Assembly: GCA_934149305.1 (NCBI GenBank)
Contig: CAKPEF010000009.1
Span: 4,541 to 68,540, forward strand
Direction of reading: 5' to 3'
Source of the DNA: an uncultured Clostridia bacterium
Lineage (GTDB): Bacteria > Bacillota > Clostridia > TANB77 > UBA1234
DNA: 64,000 nt
The translations under genes were made by a program, and so were the position numbers. Below the pieces are notes generated by a model that worked only from the letters and a program-made list of their open reading frames with translations, was not told the origin of the DNA and ran no database searches. Shown here one piece after another: positions 7,945-16,233 of this stretch (position 1 is the stretch's first letter; each line of letters starts with the position of its first letter).

Positions 7945-9258
7945 GTGGGGGCGAGAAATGTGGAAGAGCCAAAGAAGTCAAAAATCAAAAAAATAAAATT
8001 AGACGATATAGAGCTTATAAATTTAGATGAAGAAACGAAAAAGAAAAAAAGGCAAAAAAAGGGCGAAGATGATGAAGAAAAAATAAAACTTGATGGAGAA
8101 GTTTTAAAGAAAAATTATGAAAGAATAAGAAGAAAAGAGGAAAACAATAAAGAGTTATTTGAAAACTTAGACCCTACTGTAATAGACTTTGTTATTCAAA
8201 AATTAAAAGAAATAGTAGAAACCTTAAATGTTAGAACACCAAAAGAAAAGGCAGTACTACTAAAACTAGTATTTGAAAAATACGAAATGCTTAATGATTG
8301 TAATTTATCAGTAACACAAGCAAAAGATTTATATTTGTTACTTGAACATGATAACATAAAAGCACTTTGCCAAGTTAGTCGAGGAAAAAATAATCCAATC
8401 AAAGAAATGGTAGAAAACCAAAAAGAAAAGGTGCTAGATAAGCTTATAGAGGCTGTAAATTTAGAAATACAAAATGTAGGAAATATAGAAGAATTAGAAA
8501 AACTATGTGAAGGTTTGCCAATAGAAATTTTAAGAAAAAACAATGACAAGTATAAAAAGTACACAGAAAAAATAAATCAAAAAAAATCTGGACTTAGCAA
8601 AGAAAAAATATTAGCAGAATTAGAAATTGTGCCAGAAAATATAATAGAAATAGTAAGACAACTTGCAAATGGCAATTTAGATGTATCAAGTGCTGCAAGA
8701 GTTATAGAAAAAGAAGCAATAGAAAATGTGAAAAAAGCAGATTACGACGACTTTGATGAGGGAGTAAAAATAGAAAAGAAAAAAATACATACACAAATTA
8801 AAAGTATACTTGTAGAAAAGGCAAAAGATTATTGCATAAAAAATCCCACATTGACAGTATTAAATTTAAAAGAATTAACAGGAGATACTCTAATAGAATC
8901 AATATCATCGATAATTATGAATTTGGTTGAAAGAAAAGAATATGACAAGGCGTTAGAAATGTGCAAATTCTTTGAACAGAAAACAAAAGATGATGAAATA
9001 AACAAGTACATAGAAAAAATAAGAACAGTAATAGTAAATATGGAAATAGGCAACATGATAATAAAAGGAATAAATATAGGGGATGACAAAGACATAAGAG
9101 AGAGGTATTTTGATACAATAAGTAAAGGTCTTAATCAAAAAGGAATTTCGCTAGATGAGATTCCGCTAGGAGAGATAACAAAAGATGGCACAAAGATGAC
9201 ACTTGCTGATATATATTATGTAAGTGATAAATATACAGACAAAGAAAGAGAGGTATAG
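7945..9258 (+). CDS. Unknown Lys/Glu-rich helical protein
   Basis: A 437-residue, apparently cytoplasmic protein with no signal peptide or membrane segment. The first ~70 residues are extremely charged (KKKKRQKKGEDDEEKIK), and the rest is predicted mostly alpha-helical with repeated Leu/Ile-Glu-Lys patterns suggestive of coiled coil. I do not recognise a family. The start is uncertain: GTG at 7945 or GTG at 7960 (GTG GAA GAG), the latter having a GGGGG-type site at better spacing. It lies between the antiporter (6 bases upstream) and a nucleotide-kinase-like gene (3 bases downstream), so the three form one operon, but that gives little hint of its job. Confidence 0.7.
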   Translation: MGARNVEEPKKSKIKKIKLDDIELINLDEETKKKKRQKKGEDDEEKIKLDGEVLKKNYERIRRKEENNKELFENLDPTVIDFVIQKLKEIVETLNVRTPKEKAVLLKLVFEKYEMLNDCNLSVTQAKDLYLLLEHDNIKALCQVSRGKNNPIKEMVENQKEKVLDKLIEAVNLEIQNVGNIEELEKLCEGLPIEILRKNNDKYKKYTEKINQKKSGLSKEKILAELEIVPENIIEIVRQLANGNLDVSSAARVIEKEAIENVKKADYDDFDEGVKIEKKKIHTQIKSILVEKAKDYCIKNPTLTVLNLKELTGDTLIESISSIIMNLVERKEYDKALEMCKFFEQKTKDDEINKYIEKIRTVIVNMEIGNMIIKGINIGDDKDIRERYFDTISKGLNQKGISLDEIPLGEITKDGTKMTLADIYYVSDKYTDKEREV

Positions 9259-9261
9259 TTT

Positions 9262-9822
9262 ATGCAAAAACGTAAAATTATAAGTTTAGCAGGAGACTTA
9301 GGAAGCGGAAAGAGCACAGTTGCTAGCATAATACAAGAAAAGCTAGGCTACAAAATACATAGAAATGGTGAATATTTTAGAAAACTTGCCGTTGAAAATA
9401 ACATGAGTGTAACCGAGTTTAACGAATATGTAAAAGCGCATCCAGATATAGATAGAGAGATAGAAAAAAGCGCACGAAATGCAGCTGATGAAAACGAAAC
9501 TCTAATAATTGATGCTAGACTTGGATGGTTTGCAGTTCCAGAATCTTTCAAGGTATATTTGACAGTAAACTTAGATGAATCAGCTAAAAGAGCATTCAAT
9601 GATCCAAAAAGAAAAGAAAGCGAAAAGTTTGAAACATTAGAAGAACAAAAACAAGATATAGAAAAAAGATTTAAGCTAGAAAACGAGAGATATTTTAATC
9701 TATATGGTGTACATAAAGAAGATAAATCAAATTACGATTTTGTAATAGACACAACAAATCTAACGCAGCAAGAAGTTGCACAAGAAATAATAGAAGCATT
9801 TGAAAAGTGGCTTGAAGAATAA
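9262..9822 (+). CDS. Cytidylate kinase-like P-loop nucleoside monophosphate kinase
   Basis: A 186-residue P-loop protein. The Walker A motif GDLGSGKST lies at residues 12-20 and is followed by a helix and a YKIHRNGEYFRKLA segment. This resembles the AAA_18 / (d)CMP-kinase group, in which G.YFR or GDIFR contacts the substrate. LIIDARLGWF near residue 82 looks like the conserved D-x-R region. Lid-type basic residues (DPKRKESEKF) and a C-terminal DTTNLTQQEVAQEI segment complete the fold. The substrate cannot be fixed from sequence; phosphorylation of a small nucleotide or similar metabolite is likely. Last gene of the 6943-9822 operon, followed by a repeat and a terminator. Confidence 0.7.
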   Translation: MQKRKIISLAGDLGSGKSTVASIIQEKLGYKIHRNGEYFRKLAVENNMSVTEFNEYVKAHPDIDREIEKSARNAADENETLIIDARLGWFAVPESFKVYLTVNLDESAKRAFNDPKRKESEKFETLEEQKQDIEKRFKLENERYFNLYGVHKEDKSNYDFVIDTTNLTQQEVAQEIIEAFEKWLEE

Positions 9823-9850
9823 TTTTGATAATTTAAACTAGGTAATAAAC

Positions 9851-10003
9851 CTTGGCAGGTCACTGTTCTACCTTAAAAATTCAAAAGGATATATATAACA
9901 TAATTGTATGTTGCAAAAAAAAGTAGCGGAGCTTAAGTGTGCTCCATAAAAATATTATAATTCAGCTTTGTCATAAATTAAGACTGAATTATAACCTTGG
10001 CGG
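9851..10003 (+). mobile_element. MITE-like element, family A, with 7/8-bp target duplication
   Basis: Element 9859-9995 (GTCACTGTTCTACCTTAA...TTAAGACTGAATTATAAC) carries the core TAGCGGAGCTTAAGTGTGCTCC. It is flanked by CTTGGCAG (9851-9858) and CTTGGCGG (9996-10003). The right flank is part of the terminator stem at 9998, so it appears to have inserted next to or inside a terminator. Confidence 0.75.
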
Positions 10004-10030
10004 AGCACAAATAATGCTTCGCCATTTTTT
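9998..10030 (+). terminator. Rho-independent terminator
   Basis: The stem TGGCGGAGCA / TGCTTCGCCA (one G-U pair) with loop CAAATAA is followed by TTTTTT. It closes the antiporter/kinase operon. Confidence 0.85.
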
Positions 10031-10035
10031 GTGTG

Positions 10036-10064
10036 TTGCATGCCAAAATTTAATTTGATATAAT
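10036..10064 (+). promoter_or_regulatory. Promoter of the hydrogenase operon
   Basis: TTGCAT, 17 bases, TATAAT, about 110 bases before the first hydrogenase gene. Confidence 0.75.
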
Positions 10065-10176
10065 GAAGCAAGATGGACATTTTAAGTGGATATATTCCCT
10101 CGTAAAATCCAATTGTACACAAAAAATAGAGGGAAAGAAGTTGAACTTTTAGTAATTTTGAAGGAGGAAAGTGGTT

Positions 10177-10677
10177 ATGTCAAACGAAGAATCAAAATGT
10201 TGCTGTGGATGCGGTGGCAGAGATGAAAGAAAAGAAAAACTAGAGGAAGTCATAAAATCTTGTAATGGAGACAAGAGCCAACTAATGAAGGTATTAAATG
10301 CAGCACAAGAAATCTATGGCTATATCCCGACAGCAGCACAAAAACAAATATCAGAAGAATTAAAAATACCAATGGCAGAAATATATGGAGTAATAACATT
10401 CTATAGTAGATTTTCATTAGAACCAAAAGGAAAATATAATATAGGTGTATGCCTTGGAACAGCTTGTTATGTTAAAGGTTCGCAAGGTGTACTAGATAAG
10501 ATAAAAGAGATATTAGGAATTGATGTTGGTGGAGTTACACCAGATGGAAAATTCTCATTAGAAGCAACAAGATGCGTAGGAGCATGTGGTTTAGCACCAG
10601 TAATGACAATAAATAATGAAGTATACGGAAAAATGGATCCATCAAAAGTAAAAGAGATTCTTGAAAAATACGAATAA
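10177..10677 (+). CDS. hydC: NADH-dependent [FeFe]-hydrogenase subunit, NuoE-like [2Fe-2S] protein
   Basis: This is the thioredoxin-like [2Fe-2S] subunit of the trimeric bifurcating hydrogenase (HydABC), homologous to complex I NuoE. The 166 residues are normal. The cluster ligands are visible in GVCLGTACYVKGS and ATRCVGACGLAP. The N-terminus carries an extra Cys-rich stretch (KCCCGCGG) whose role is unknown. I choose the ATG at 10177 because AAGGAGG lies 9 bases upstream; a GTG two codons earlier is too close to that site. The order NuoE-like, NuoF-like, HydA is standard for clostridial HydABC. A MITE-like repeat separates it from the next gene. Confidence 0.93.
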   Translation: MSNEESKCCCGCGGRDERKEKLEEVIKSCNGDKSQLMKVLNAAQEIYGYIPTAAQKQISEELKIPMAEIYGVITFYSRFSLEPKGKYNIGVCLGTACYVKGSQGVLDKIKEILGIDVGGVTPDGKFSLEATRCVGACGLAPVMTINNEVYGKMDPSKVKEILEKYE

Positions 10678-10684
10678 GAATATT

Positions 10685-10813
10685 GATGTCGCAAATTAAC
10701 TTGTAAAAAGTGAAACATATTGCGAAAAATGTAGCTTAAGCACAGCGTGCTCCATAAAAACCAATTGATAACAGTAAATTAAAGTTAAAAAATTAAAAAT
10801 CAGTGAGCACAAG
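10685..10813 (+). mobile_element. MITE-like element, family B
   Basis: The core GTAGCTTAAGCACAGCGTGCTCCATAAAAACCAATTG is followed by a right end of the form TCAGTGAGCACAAGC. It sits between hydC and hydB inside the operon, 22 bases before the hydB start codon. Confidence 0.6.
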
Positions 10814-10835
10814 CTAAAAAGAAAGAGGGGATATA

Positions 10836-12698
10836 ATGAAATCTATAGAAGAATTAAATGAAATTAGAGAAAAAACATTTAAAGAGATTTCTCTAAGAAA
10901 AGATATAAATTATCCTGGTAATGAGAAACACATTCTTGTGTGTGGAGGTACAGGTTGTACATCATCTCATTCAGGTAAAATAATTGAAAAATTAAACGAA
11001 CAAATCAAAGAAAAAAATATAGAAAATGTCAGAGTAGTTAGAACAGGTTGCTTTGGACTTTGTGCAAGAGGTCCAATAATGGTTATAAGACCAGAAGACA
11101 CATTTTATGCAATGGCAACGGAAGATGATGTAGAAGAAATAATAGATAAACACATTATAAAAGGCGAAATCGTTGAAAGATTACTTTGCAAAGATGTAGA
11201 TGGAACAGTTGTAAAAAAATTAGATGAACTAAACTTTTATAAAAAACAACATAGAATCGTTCTTAAAAATTGTGGTTTAATAGACCCAGAAAATATCGAT
11301 GAATACCTTGCTTTTGATGGCTATAAAGCATTAGAAAAAGTATTAACAAAAATGACACCAGACGAAGTAATAAAAGAAGTTTCAGACTCTGGACTTAGAG
11401 GTAGAGGTGGAGCTGGTTTCCCAACGGGTAGAAAGTGGCAGTTCGCAAAAAATTCTGTAGATGACCAAAAATATGTTGCGTGTAACGCAGATGAAGGTGA
11501 CCCAGGAGCATTTATGGATAGATCTGTTCTTGAGGGCGACCCACATACAGTAGTTGAAGCGATGGCAATAGCAGCATATGCAATAGGTGCAAATAAAGGT
11601 TATGTATATGTTAGAGCTGAGTATCCAATTGCTGTTCATAGATTGCAAGTTGCAATAGATCAAGCAAGAGCATATGGACTACTTGGTGATAATATAATGG
11701 GCACAGGTTTTAAGTTTGACCTAGAAATTAGACTTGGTGCAGGAGCATTTGTATGCGGAGAAGAAACAGCTCTTATGGAATCAGTTGAAGGAAGACGTGG
11801 CGAACCAAGACCAAGACCACCATTCCCAGCAGTTAAAGGTTTGTTTGGAAAGCCAACATTATTAAACAATGTTGAGACATATGCAAATATAACACAAATA
11901 ATATTAAATGGTGCAGAATGGTTTGCAAGTATAGGCACAGAAAAATCAAAAGGTACAAAAGTATTTGCATTAGGTGGAAATATAAATAACGTTGGATTAG
12001 TAGAAGTTCCTATGGGAATAACACTTCGTGAAATAGTATACGATATTGGTGGCGGAGTTCCAAATGGAAAAGAATTTAAAGCGGCACAAACTGGTGGACC
12101 ATCAGGTGGTTGCATACCTGCACAATATTTAGATACACCAATTGATTATGAAAGCTTAAATGCGATAGGCTCAATGATGGGTTCAGGTGGACTTATTGTT
12201 ATGGATGATACAACATGTATGGTAAACTTAGCAAGATTCTTCTTAGATTTCACAGTTGATGAATCTTGTGGAAAGTGTCCTCCTTGCAGAATTGGTACTA
12301 GAAGAATGTTAGAAATATTAGAAAGACTAGTTGAAGGCAAAGGTCAAGAAGGAGACATTGAAAAACTAGAAAAATTAGCAATGAATATCAAACGTTCTTC
12401 ACTATGTGGACTTGGTCAAACAGCACCAAACCCAGTACTTAGCACATTAAAATACTTTAGAGATGAATACGAAGCACATATAAAAGATAAAAAATGTCCA
12501 GCCGGTGAATGTAAAGCAATGACACAGGTTAAAATAGATAAAGAAAAATGTAGAGGTTGCGGACTATGTGCTAAAAATTGTCCTGTTAGTGCAATTCATG
12601 GCGAGATTAAGAGTCCATTTGAGATTGACTCAAACAAGTGTATAAAATGTGGTGTATGTATTGCTAAATGTCCATTTAGAGCAATATCTAGATCATAG
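10836..12698 (+). CDS. hydB: NADH-dependent [FeFe]-hydrogenase flavoprotein subunit, NuoF-like
   Basis: This is the FMN/NADH-binding electron-bifurcating subunit of HydABC. Domain order in 620 residues: an N-terminal thioredoxin-like [2Fe-2S] domain (CGGTGCTSSHS and RTGCFGLCARGP, residues ~38-90), the NuoF core with GRGGAGFPTGRKW near 190 and the NADH/FMN loop around CNADEGDPGAF, an SLBB segment, the [4Fe-4S] motif CGKCPPCRIGTRR near 480, and a C-terminal 2x[4Fe-4S] ferredoxin (CRGCGLCAKNCP, CIKCGVCIAKCP). The start follows AGAGGGG. It is 18 bases from hydA and clearly cotranscribed. It oxidises NADH and ferredoxin together to drive proton reduction, or the reverse. Confidence 0.97.
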   Translation: MKSIEELNEIREKTFKEISLRKDINYPGNEKHILVCGGTGCTSSHSGKIIEKLNEQIKEKNIENVRVVRTGCFGLCARGPIMVIRPEDTFYAMATEDDVEEIIDKHIIKGEIVERLLCKDVDGTVVKKLDELNFYKKQHRIVLKNCGLIDPENIDEYLAFDGYKALEKVLTKMTPDEVIKEVSDSGLRGRGGAGFPTGRKWQFAKNSVDDQKYVACNADEGDPGAFMDRSVLEGDPHTVVEAMAIAAYAIGANKGYVYVRAEYPIAVHRLQVAIDQARAYGLLGDNIMGTGFKFDLEIRLGAGAFVCGEETALMESVEGRRGEPRPRPPFPAVKGLFGKPTLLNNVETYANITQIILNGAEWFASIGTEKSKGTKVFALGGNINNVGLVEVPMGITLREIVYDIGGGVPNGKEFKAAQTGGPSGGCIPAQYLDTPIDYESLNAIGSMMGSGGLIVMDDTTCMVNLARFFLDFTVDESCGKCPPCRIGTRRMLEILERLVEGKGQEGDIEKLEKLAMNIKRSSLCGLGQTAPNPVLSTLKYFRDEYEAHIKDKKCPAGECKAMTQVKIDKEKCRGCGLCAKNCPVSAIHGEIKSPFEIDSNKCIKCGVCIAKCPFRAISRS

Positions 12699-12716
12699 AT
12701 AAAGGGAGGAACAGAA

Positions 12717-14468
12717 ATGGAAGATAAGGTAAAATTAACAATAGATGGCGTAGAAATGGAAGTGCCAAAGTCTTATACAATCTTAGATGCAGCTAGAGAG
12801 CATGGAATAGATATTCCAACACTTTGTCATTTAAAAGGTATAAATGAAATCGGTGCATGTAGAATGTGTATAGTTGAAGTAGAGGGAGCAAGAGGCTTTG
12901 CAACTTCATGTGTAATGCCAGTTAGCGAGGGCATGGTTGTTAGAACAAATACGCCAGCAGTTAGAGACGCAAGAAAAGTAACATTAGAGTTATTACTTTC
13001 AAACCATGATAAAAAATGTTTAACATGTGTTAGAAGTGAAAATTGTGAGTTACAAGCATTAGCAAAAAAATTAAATATCACAGATATAGAATTTGAGGGT
13101 GCAATGTCAGAAGGTGAAGTAGATGAAATATCACCATCAATAGTTAGAGATCCTAAAAAATGTATTCTATGTAAAAGATGTGTTGCAGTTTGTAAGAAAG
13201 TACAAAATGTTGGAGCAATCGATACTTTAAATAGAGGCTTTAAATCAAAAATAGGAACAGCCTTAGACAAATCTTTAAATGATGTTCCTTGTACAATGTG
13301 TGGGCAATGTGTTGTTGCTTGTCCAACAGGTGCACTTCGTGAAAAAGATGCTACAAAAGCAGTATGGAGAGCACTTCAAGATGAAGAAATGTACGTTGTG
13401 GCACAAACAGCACCTGCAGTTAGAGCTGCAATCGGCGAAGAATTTGGAATGCCAATCGGAACATTAGTAACAGGTAAAATGGTAGCTGGACTTAAAAAAT
13501 TAGGATTCGATAGAATATTTGATACAGATACTGGAGCCGACCTTACAATTATGGAAGAGGGAACAGAGCTAATAGAAAGAATAAAAAATGGTGGAGTATT
13601 GCCAATGATAACATCATGCAGCCCAGGTTGGGTTAGATTTGTTGAAAACAGTTATCCAGAACTTACAGACCATTTATCAACAGCAAAATCTCCACATCAA
13701 ATGTTTGGAGCAATAATCAAATCATACTATGCAGAAAAAATGGGAATAGATCCAAAGAAAATATTTGTGGTATCAGTAATGCCTTGCGTTGGTAAGAAAG
13801 CTGAAGCAGATAGAGAAGAGCTTAAGGTAAATGGACTTAGAGATGTAGATGCAGTATTAACAACAAGAGAAGCAGCTAGAATGATGAAAGAAGCTGGTAT
13901 AGATTTATCAATATTAAGCGATGAACAATTTGATGATCCAATGGGAGAAGCAACAGGTGCAGGAGCAATCTTTGGAACAACAGGCGGAGTTATGGAGGCT
14001 GCACTTAGAACTGTATCTGAAGTATTAACAGGAAAAGAACTAGAAAAAATCGACTTTGAAGAAGTTAGAGGAGAAGTAAATGGAATCAAAGAAGCAACAG
14101 TTAAGATTGGTGATTTAGATTTAAAAGTAGCAGTTGCAAATGGATTAAAGAATGCTGGAAAAATAATGGATATGATAGAAAAAGGCGAAGCTCCATATCA
14201 CTTTGTAGAGATAATGGCATGTCCAGGCGGATGTGTAACTGGTGGAGGACAACCAATACATGATGCAAAAACAATGGCAACAGTTGATATACATGGACTT
14301 AGAAAGAAAGCATTATACGAAGCAGATAAAGAAAACAAAGTAAGAAAATCACACGAAAATCCGGTGATCAAAAAGCTATATGATGAATATTTAGAAAAAC
14401 CGGGTAGCCATAAAGCACATGAATTACTTCACACAAGCTACCATGCAAGAAAATATTTTGAAGAGTAA
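12717..14468 (+). CDS. hydA: [FeFe]-hydrogenase catalytic subunit
   Basis: Catalytic subunit of the cytoplasmic bifurcating hydrogenase, 583 residues. The N-terminus has a plant-type [2Fe-2S] domain (CHLKGINEIGACRMC), a His/Cys [4Fe-4S] site (CLTCVRSENCELQ) and two [4Fe-4S] motifs (CILCKRCVAVC, CTMCGQCVVACP). The H-cluster signatures are all present: L1 TSCSPGWVRF near residue 300, L2 MPCVGKKAEADR near 352, and L3 MACPGGCVTGGGQP near 500. The C-terminal small-subunit helix ends the protein. The maturases hydE, hydF and hydG are not in the window. GGGAGG precedes the ATG by 8 bases. It marks the host as a hydrogen-evolving anaerobe. Confidence 0.98.
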   Translation: MEDKVKLTIDGVEMEVPKSYTILDAAREHGIDIPTLCHLKGINEIGACRMCIVEVEGARGFATSCVMPVSEGMVVRTNTPAVRDARKVTLELLLSNHDKKCLTCVRSENCELQALAKKLNITDIEFEGAMSEGEVDEISPSIVRDPKKCILCKRCVAVCKKVQNVGAIDTLNRGFKSKIGTALDKSLNDVPCTMCGQCVVACPTGALREKDATKAVWRALQDEEMYVVAQTAPAVRAAIGEEFGMPIGTLVTGKMVAGLKKLGFDRIFDTDTGADLTIMEEGTELIERIKNGGVLPMITSCSPGWVRFVENSYPELTDHLSTAKSPHQMFGAIIKSYYAEKMGIDPKKIFVVSVMPCVGKKAEADREELKVNGLRDVDAVLTTREAARMMKEAGIDLSILSDEQFDDPMGEATGAGAIFGTTGGVMEAALRTVSEVLTGKELEKIDFEEVRGEVNGIKEATVKIGDLDLKVAVANGLKNAGKIMDMIEKGEAPYHFVEIMACPGGCVTGGGQPIHDAKTMATVDIHGLRKKALYEADKENKVRKSHENPVIKKLYDEYLEKPGSHKAHELLHTSYHARKYFEE

Positions 14469-14479
14469 AAAATAAATAC

Positions 14480-14603
14480 ATTATCATTCAGTCTAAAAAT
14501 TAAAGGAACATAATTGTATTTTGCGAAAAGTAGCTTAAGCTTAGGCGTGCTCCATTAAAAAATATAATTCGGTATTTTTCATAAATTAATGCTGAATGTT
14601 AAC
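14480..14603 (+). mobile_element. MITE-like element, family A
   Basis: Ends ATTATCATTCAGTCTAAAA and ATGCTGAATGTTAAC enclose the core GTAGCTTAAGCTTAGGCGTGCTCC. It sits between hydA and its terminator. Confidence 0.65.
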
Positions 14604-14604
14604 T

Positions 14605-14640
14605 AAAATACAGTGCCAGAAAGGGCGCTGTATTTTTTTG
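14605..14640 (+). terminator. Terminator of the hydrogenase operon
   Basis: The stem AAAATACAGTGCC / GGCGCTGTATTTT ends in T7. Confidence 0.85.
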
Positions 14641-14669
14641 TTGCCTCATGCCAAAAAAAGTAATATAAT
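14641..14669 (+). promoter_or_regulatory. Promoter of the gene at 14697
   Basis: TTGCCT, 17 bases, TATAAT, directly behind the hydrogenase terminator. Confidence 0.7.
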
Positions 14670-14696
14670 CTTGGTATATAAGGAGGAGAAATATAA

Positions 14697-15956
14697 ATGG
14701 ATGAAAATCAAAATTTAGATATGGTTGTAAAAGAAGAACCTAAAAGAAAAATTATTATAATATCACTTTTGTTACTAGTCTTTATTTCAATAATTGCTTT
14801 TAGTACATATATAGTTATTTCGAATAGATATGTTAAGGCACAGAGATTTGCAGAATTATTGGGTAAAGACCAAGCGGCAATAGAATCTATATCAAAAATA
14901 ATAGATATACACAAAAATGCTGTAATAGATGGCAAAGTAACAATGAGTATGTATGGCGAAGAAGTAGCAAATGCAGAATATAATATGATAGGCACAAAAG
15001 ATGGCTTCGACTTAAAGGGAGAATACTTGTTAGAAAATGAAAGTGGAGAAATAAATATAATAAAAGAAGAAAGAACAGTAGCAGCATATATACCAGCACT
15101 TTACGAAAAATATTTTGCTGTAAACGATGAAAATTTAGAGCAATTACTATTAAATCTGGGGTATAACATAAAAACAAAAGAAGAAGGAAAAATTAATAAA
15201 AGTATAAGAGAAAGATACATAAAGCTTTTGGCAAAAGAATTAGATAATTATATCGAAGTTAAAAGTGATAGTATTGTGACTGAAGAAAGCAAAGAATACA
15301 AAACTTTAAAATATGAATTAGTGTTAGATGGCAAAGCATTGAGCCAAATAGCAAAAAGCATATTAGAAAAAATAGAAAATGATGAAGAACTAAAACAAGT
15401 GGCAGTAGATTTAGCTAAAGAAAACTTAATGCAAGCATATGGTGTAGAAGAAATATCAGAAGAAGATACAGAAGAAATAAGAAAATCATTAGATGAATAT
15501 ATATCGGATTTAAAATCTGATACAGAATATATAGAAGATTATGAAATAGAAATAAAAATAGCAGTGCACGAAAAAGATGGCAAAAATATAAAAACAGAAG
15601 TAATTATAAATTCAGATAATGGCGGACTAAAAGCTGAATTATTAGCCTATACATACAAGAAAAAAGATATAATAAAATTTTCACTAGGAATAGAAGAAAA
15701 AACACTTGCTATTTTATTTGAAAAAGGCGAAGAAGAATCTTCTGATGTAGTAAACATATTAGCAAGCTTCGATGGAGAAGAAATATTTAAAATATCTGGC
15801 GAGGCTAAAAAAGCTCAAAAAGCTCAAAAAGCAGAAAGAAAAGTAAGAAAACTAGAAAGTTTAGAAACATTTTTATTAAATACAGCTAGCGAAGAAGAAC
15901 TAGAACAATTTATGCAAAAGATAATGGGTATAGAACCATTAGAAATAGAAGAATAA
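14697..15956 (+). CDS. Membrane-anchored extracytoplasmic protein of unknown function
   Basis: A 419-residue protein with a short cytoplasmic tail, one transmembrane helix at about residues 17-40 (KIIIISLLLLVFISIIAFST) and a long Glu/Lys-rich outer domain. The outer domain has alternating beta-strand-like segments (YNMIGTKDGFDLKGEYLLENESGEI), resembling the repeated-substrate domain seen in clostridial DUF6583-like proteins; that resemblance is only impressionistic. There is no lipobox. AGGAGG lies 10 bases before the ATG. It is a monocistronic unit with its own promoter and terminator. Function unknown. Confidence 0.75.
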   Translation: MDENQNLDMVVKEEPKRKIIIISLLLLVFISIIAFSTYIVISNRYVKAQRFAELLGKDQAAIESISKIIDIHKNAVIDGKVTMSMYGEEVANAEYNMIGTKDGFDLKGEYLLENESGEINIIKEERTVAAYIPALYEKYFAVNDENLEQLLLNLGYNIKTKEEGKINKSIRERYIKLLAKELDNYIEVKSDSIVTEESKEYKTLKYELVLDGKALSQIAKSILEKIENDEELKQVAVDLAKENLMQAYGVEEISEEDTEEIRKSLDEYISDLKSDTEYIEDYEIEIKIAVHEKDGKNIKTEVIINSDNGGLKAELLAYTYKKKDIIKFSLGIEEKTLAILFEKGEEESSDVVNILASFDGEEIFKISGEAKKAQKAQKAERKVRKLESLETFLLNTASEEELEQFMQKIMGIEPLEIEE

Positions 15957-15964
15957 AATAAAAA

Positions 15965-15989
15965 TCGGGACCATAAAAAGGTCCCTTTT
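15965..15989 (+). terminator. Rho-independent terminator
   Basis: GGGACCATAAAAAGGTCCC followed by TTTT. Confidence 0.8.
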
Positions 15990-15999
15990 GTGTATAACA

Positions 16000-16140
16000 T
16001 GTAACTTAAGTGTGCTCCATAAAAGAGTAACTAGTAGCAAAACTAACCTATGAAAGAAAACATAAAACAGTTGCAAAAATGTAGCGGAGCACAGTGTGCT
16101 CCATAAAAAACATAATTTAGTACCTATCATAAACTAAACA
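16000..16140 (+). repeat. Family C repeat, two cores in tandem
   Basis: Two hairpin cores (16006-16020, a partial GTAACTTAAGTGTGCTCC, and 16080-16112, TAGCGGAGCACAGTGTGCTCC) are separated by AAAAGAGTAACTAGTAGCAAAACTAA and a CATAAAACAGTTGCAAAAATG linker. The same linker recurs at 62210-62345. Confidence 0.65.
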
Positions 16141-16166
16141 TAAACTTATTTTTTTGTTATTCAAAC

Positions 16167-16195
16167 TTGTTTTATAATAAGGCTTGTTTTATAAT
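16167..16195 (+). promoter_or_regulatory. Promoter of the GltD-like gene
   Basis: TTGTTT, 17 bases, TATAAT, within a duplicated CTTGTTTTATAAT motif. Confidence 0.6.
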
Positions 16196-16233
16196 TTTGT
16201 TAAAGGTTGTTATATGAAAGGAATGATAATAAA

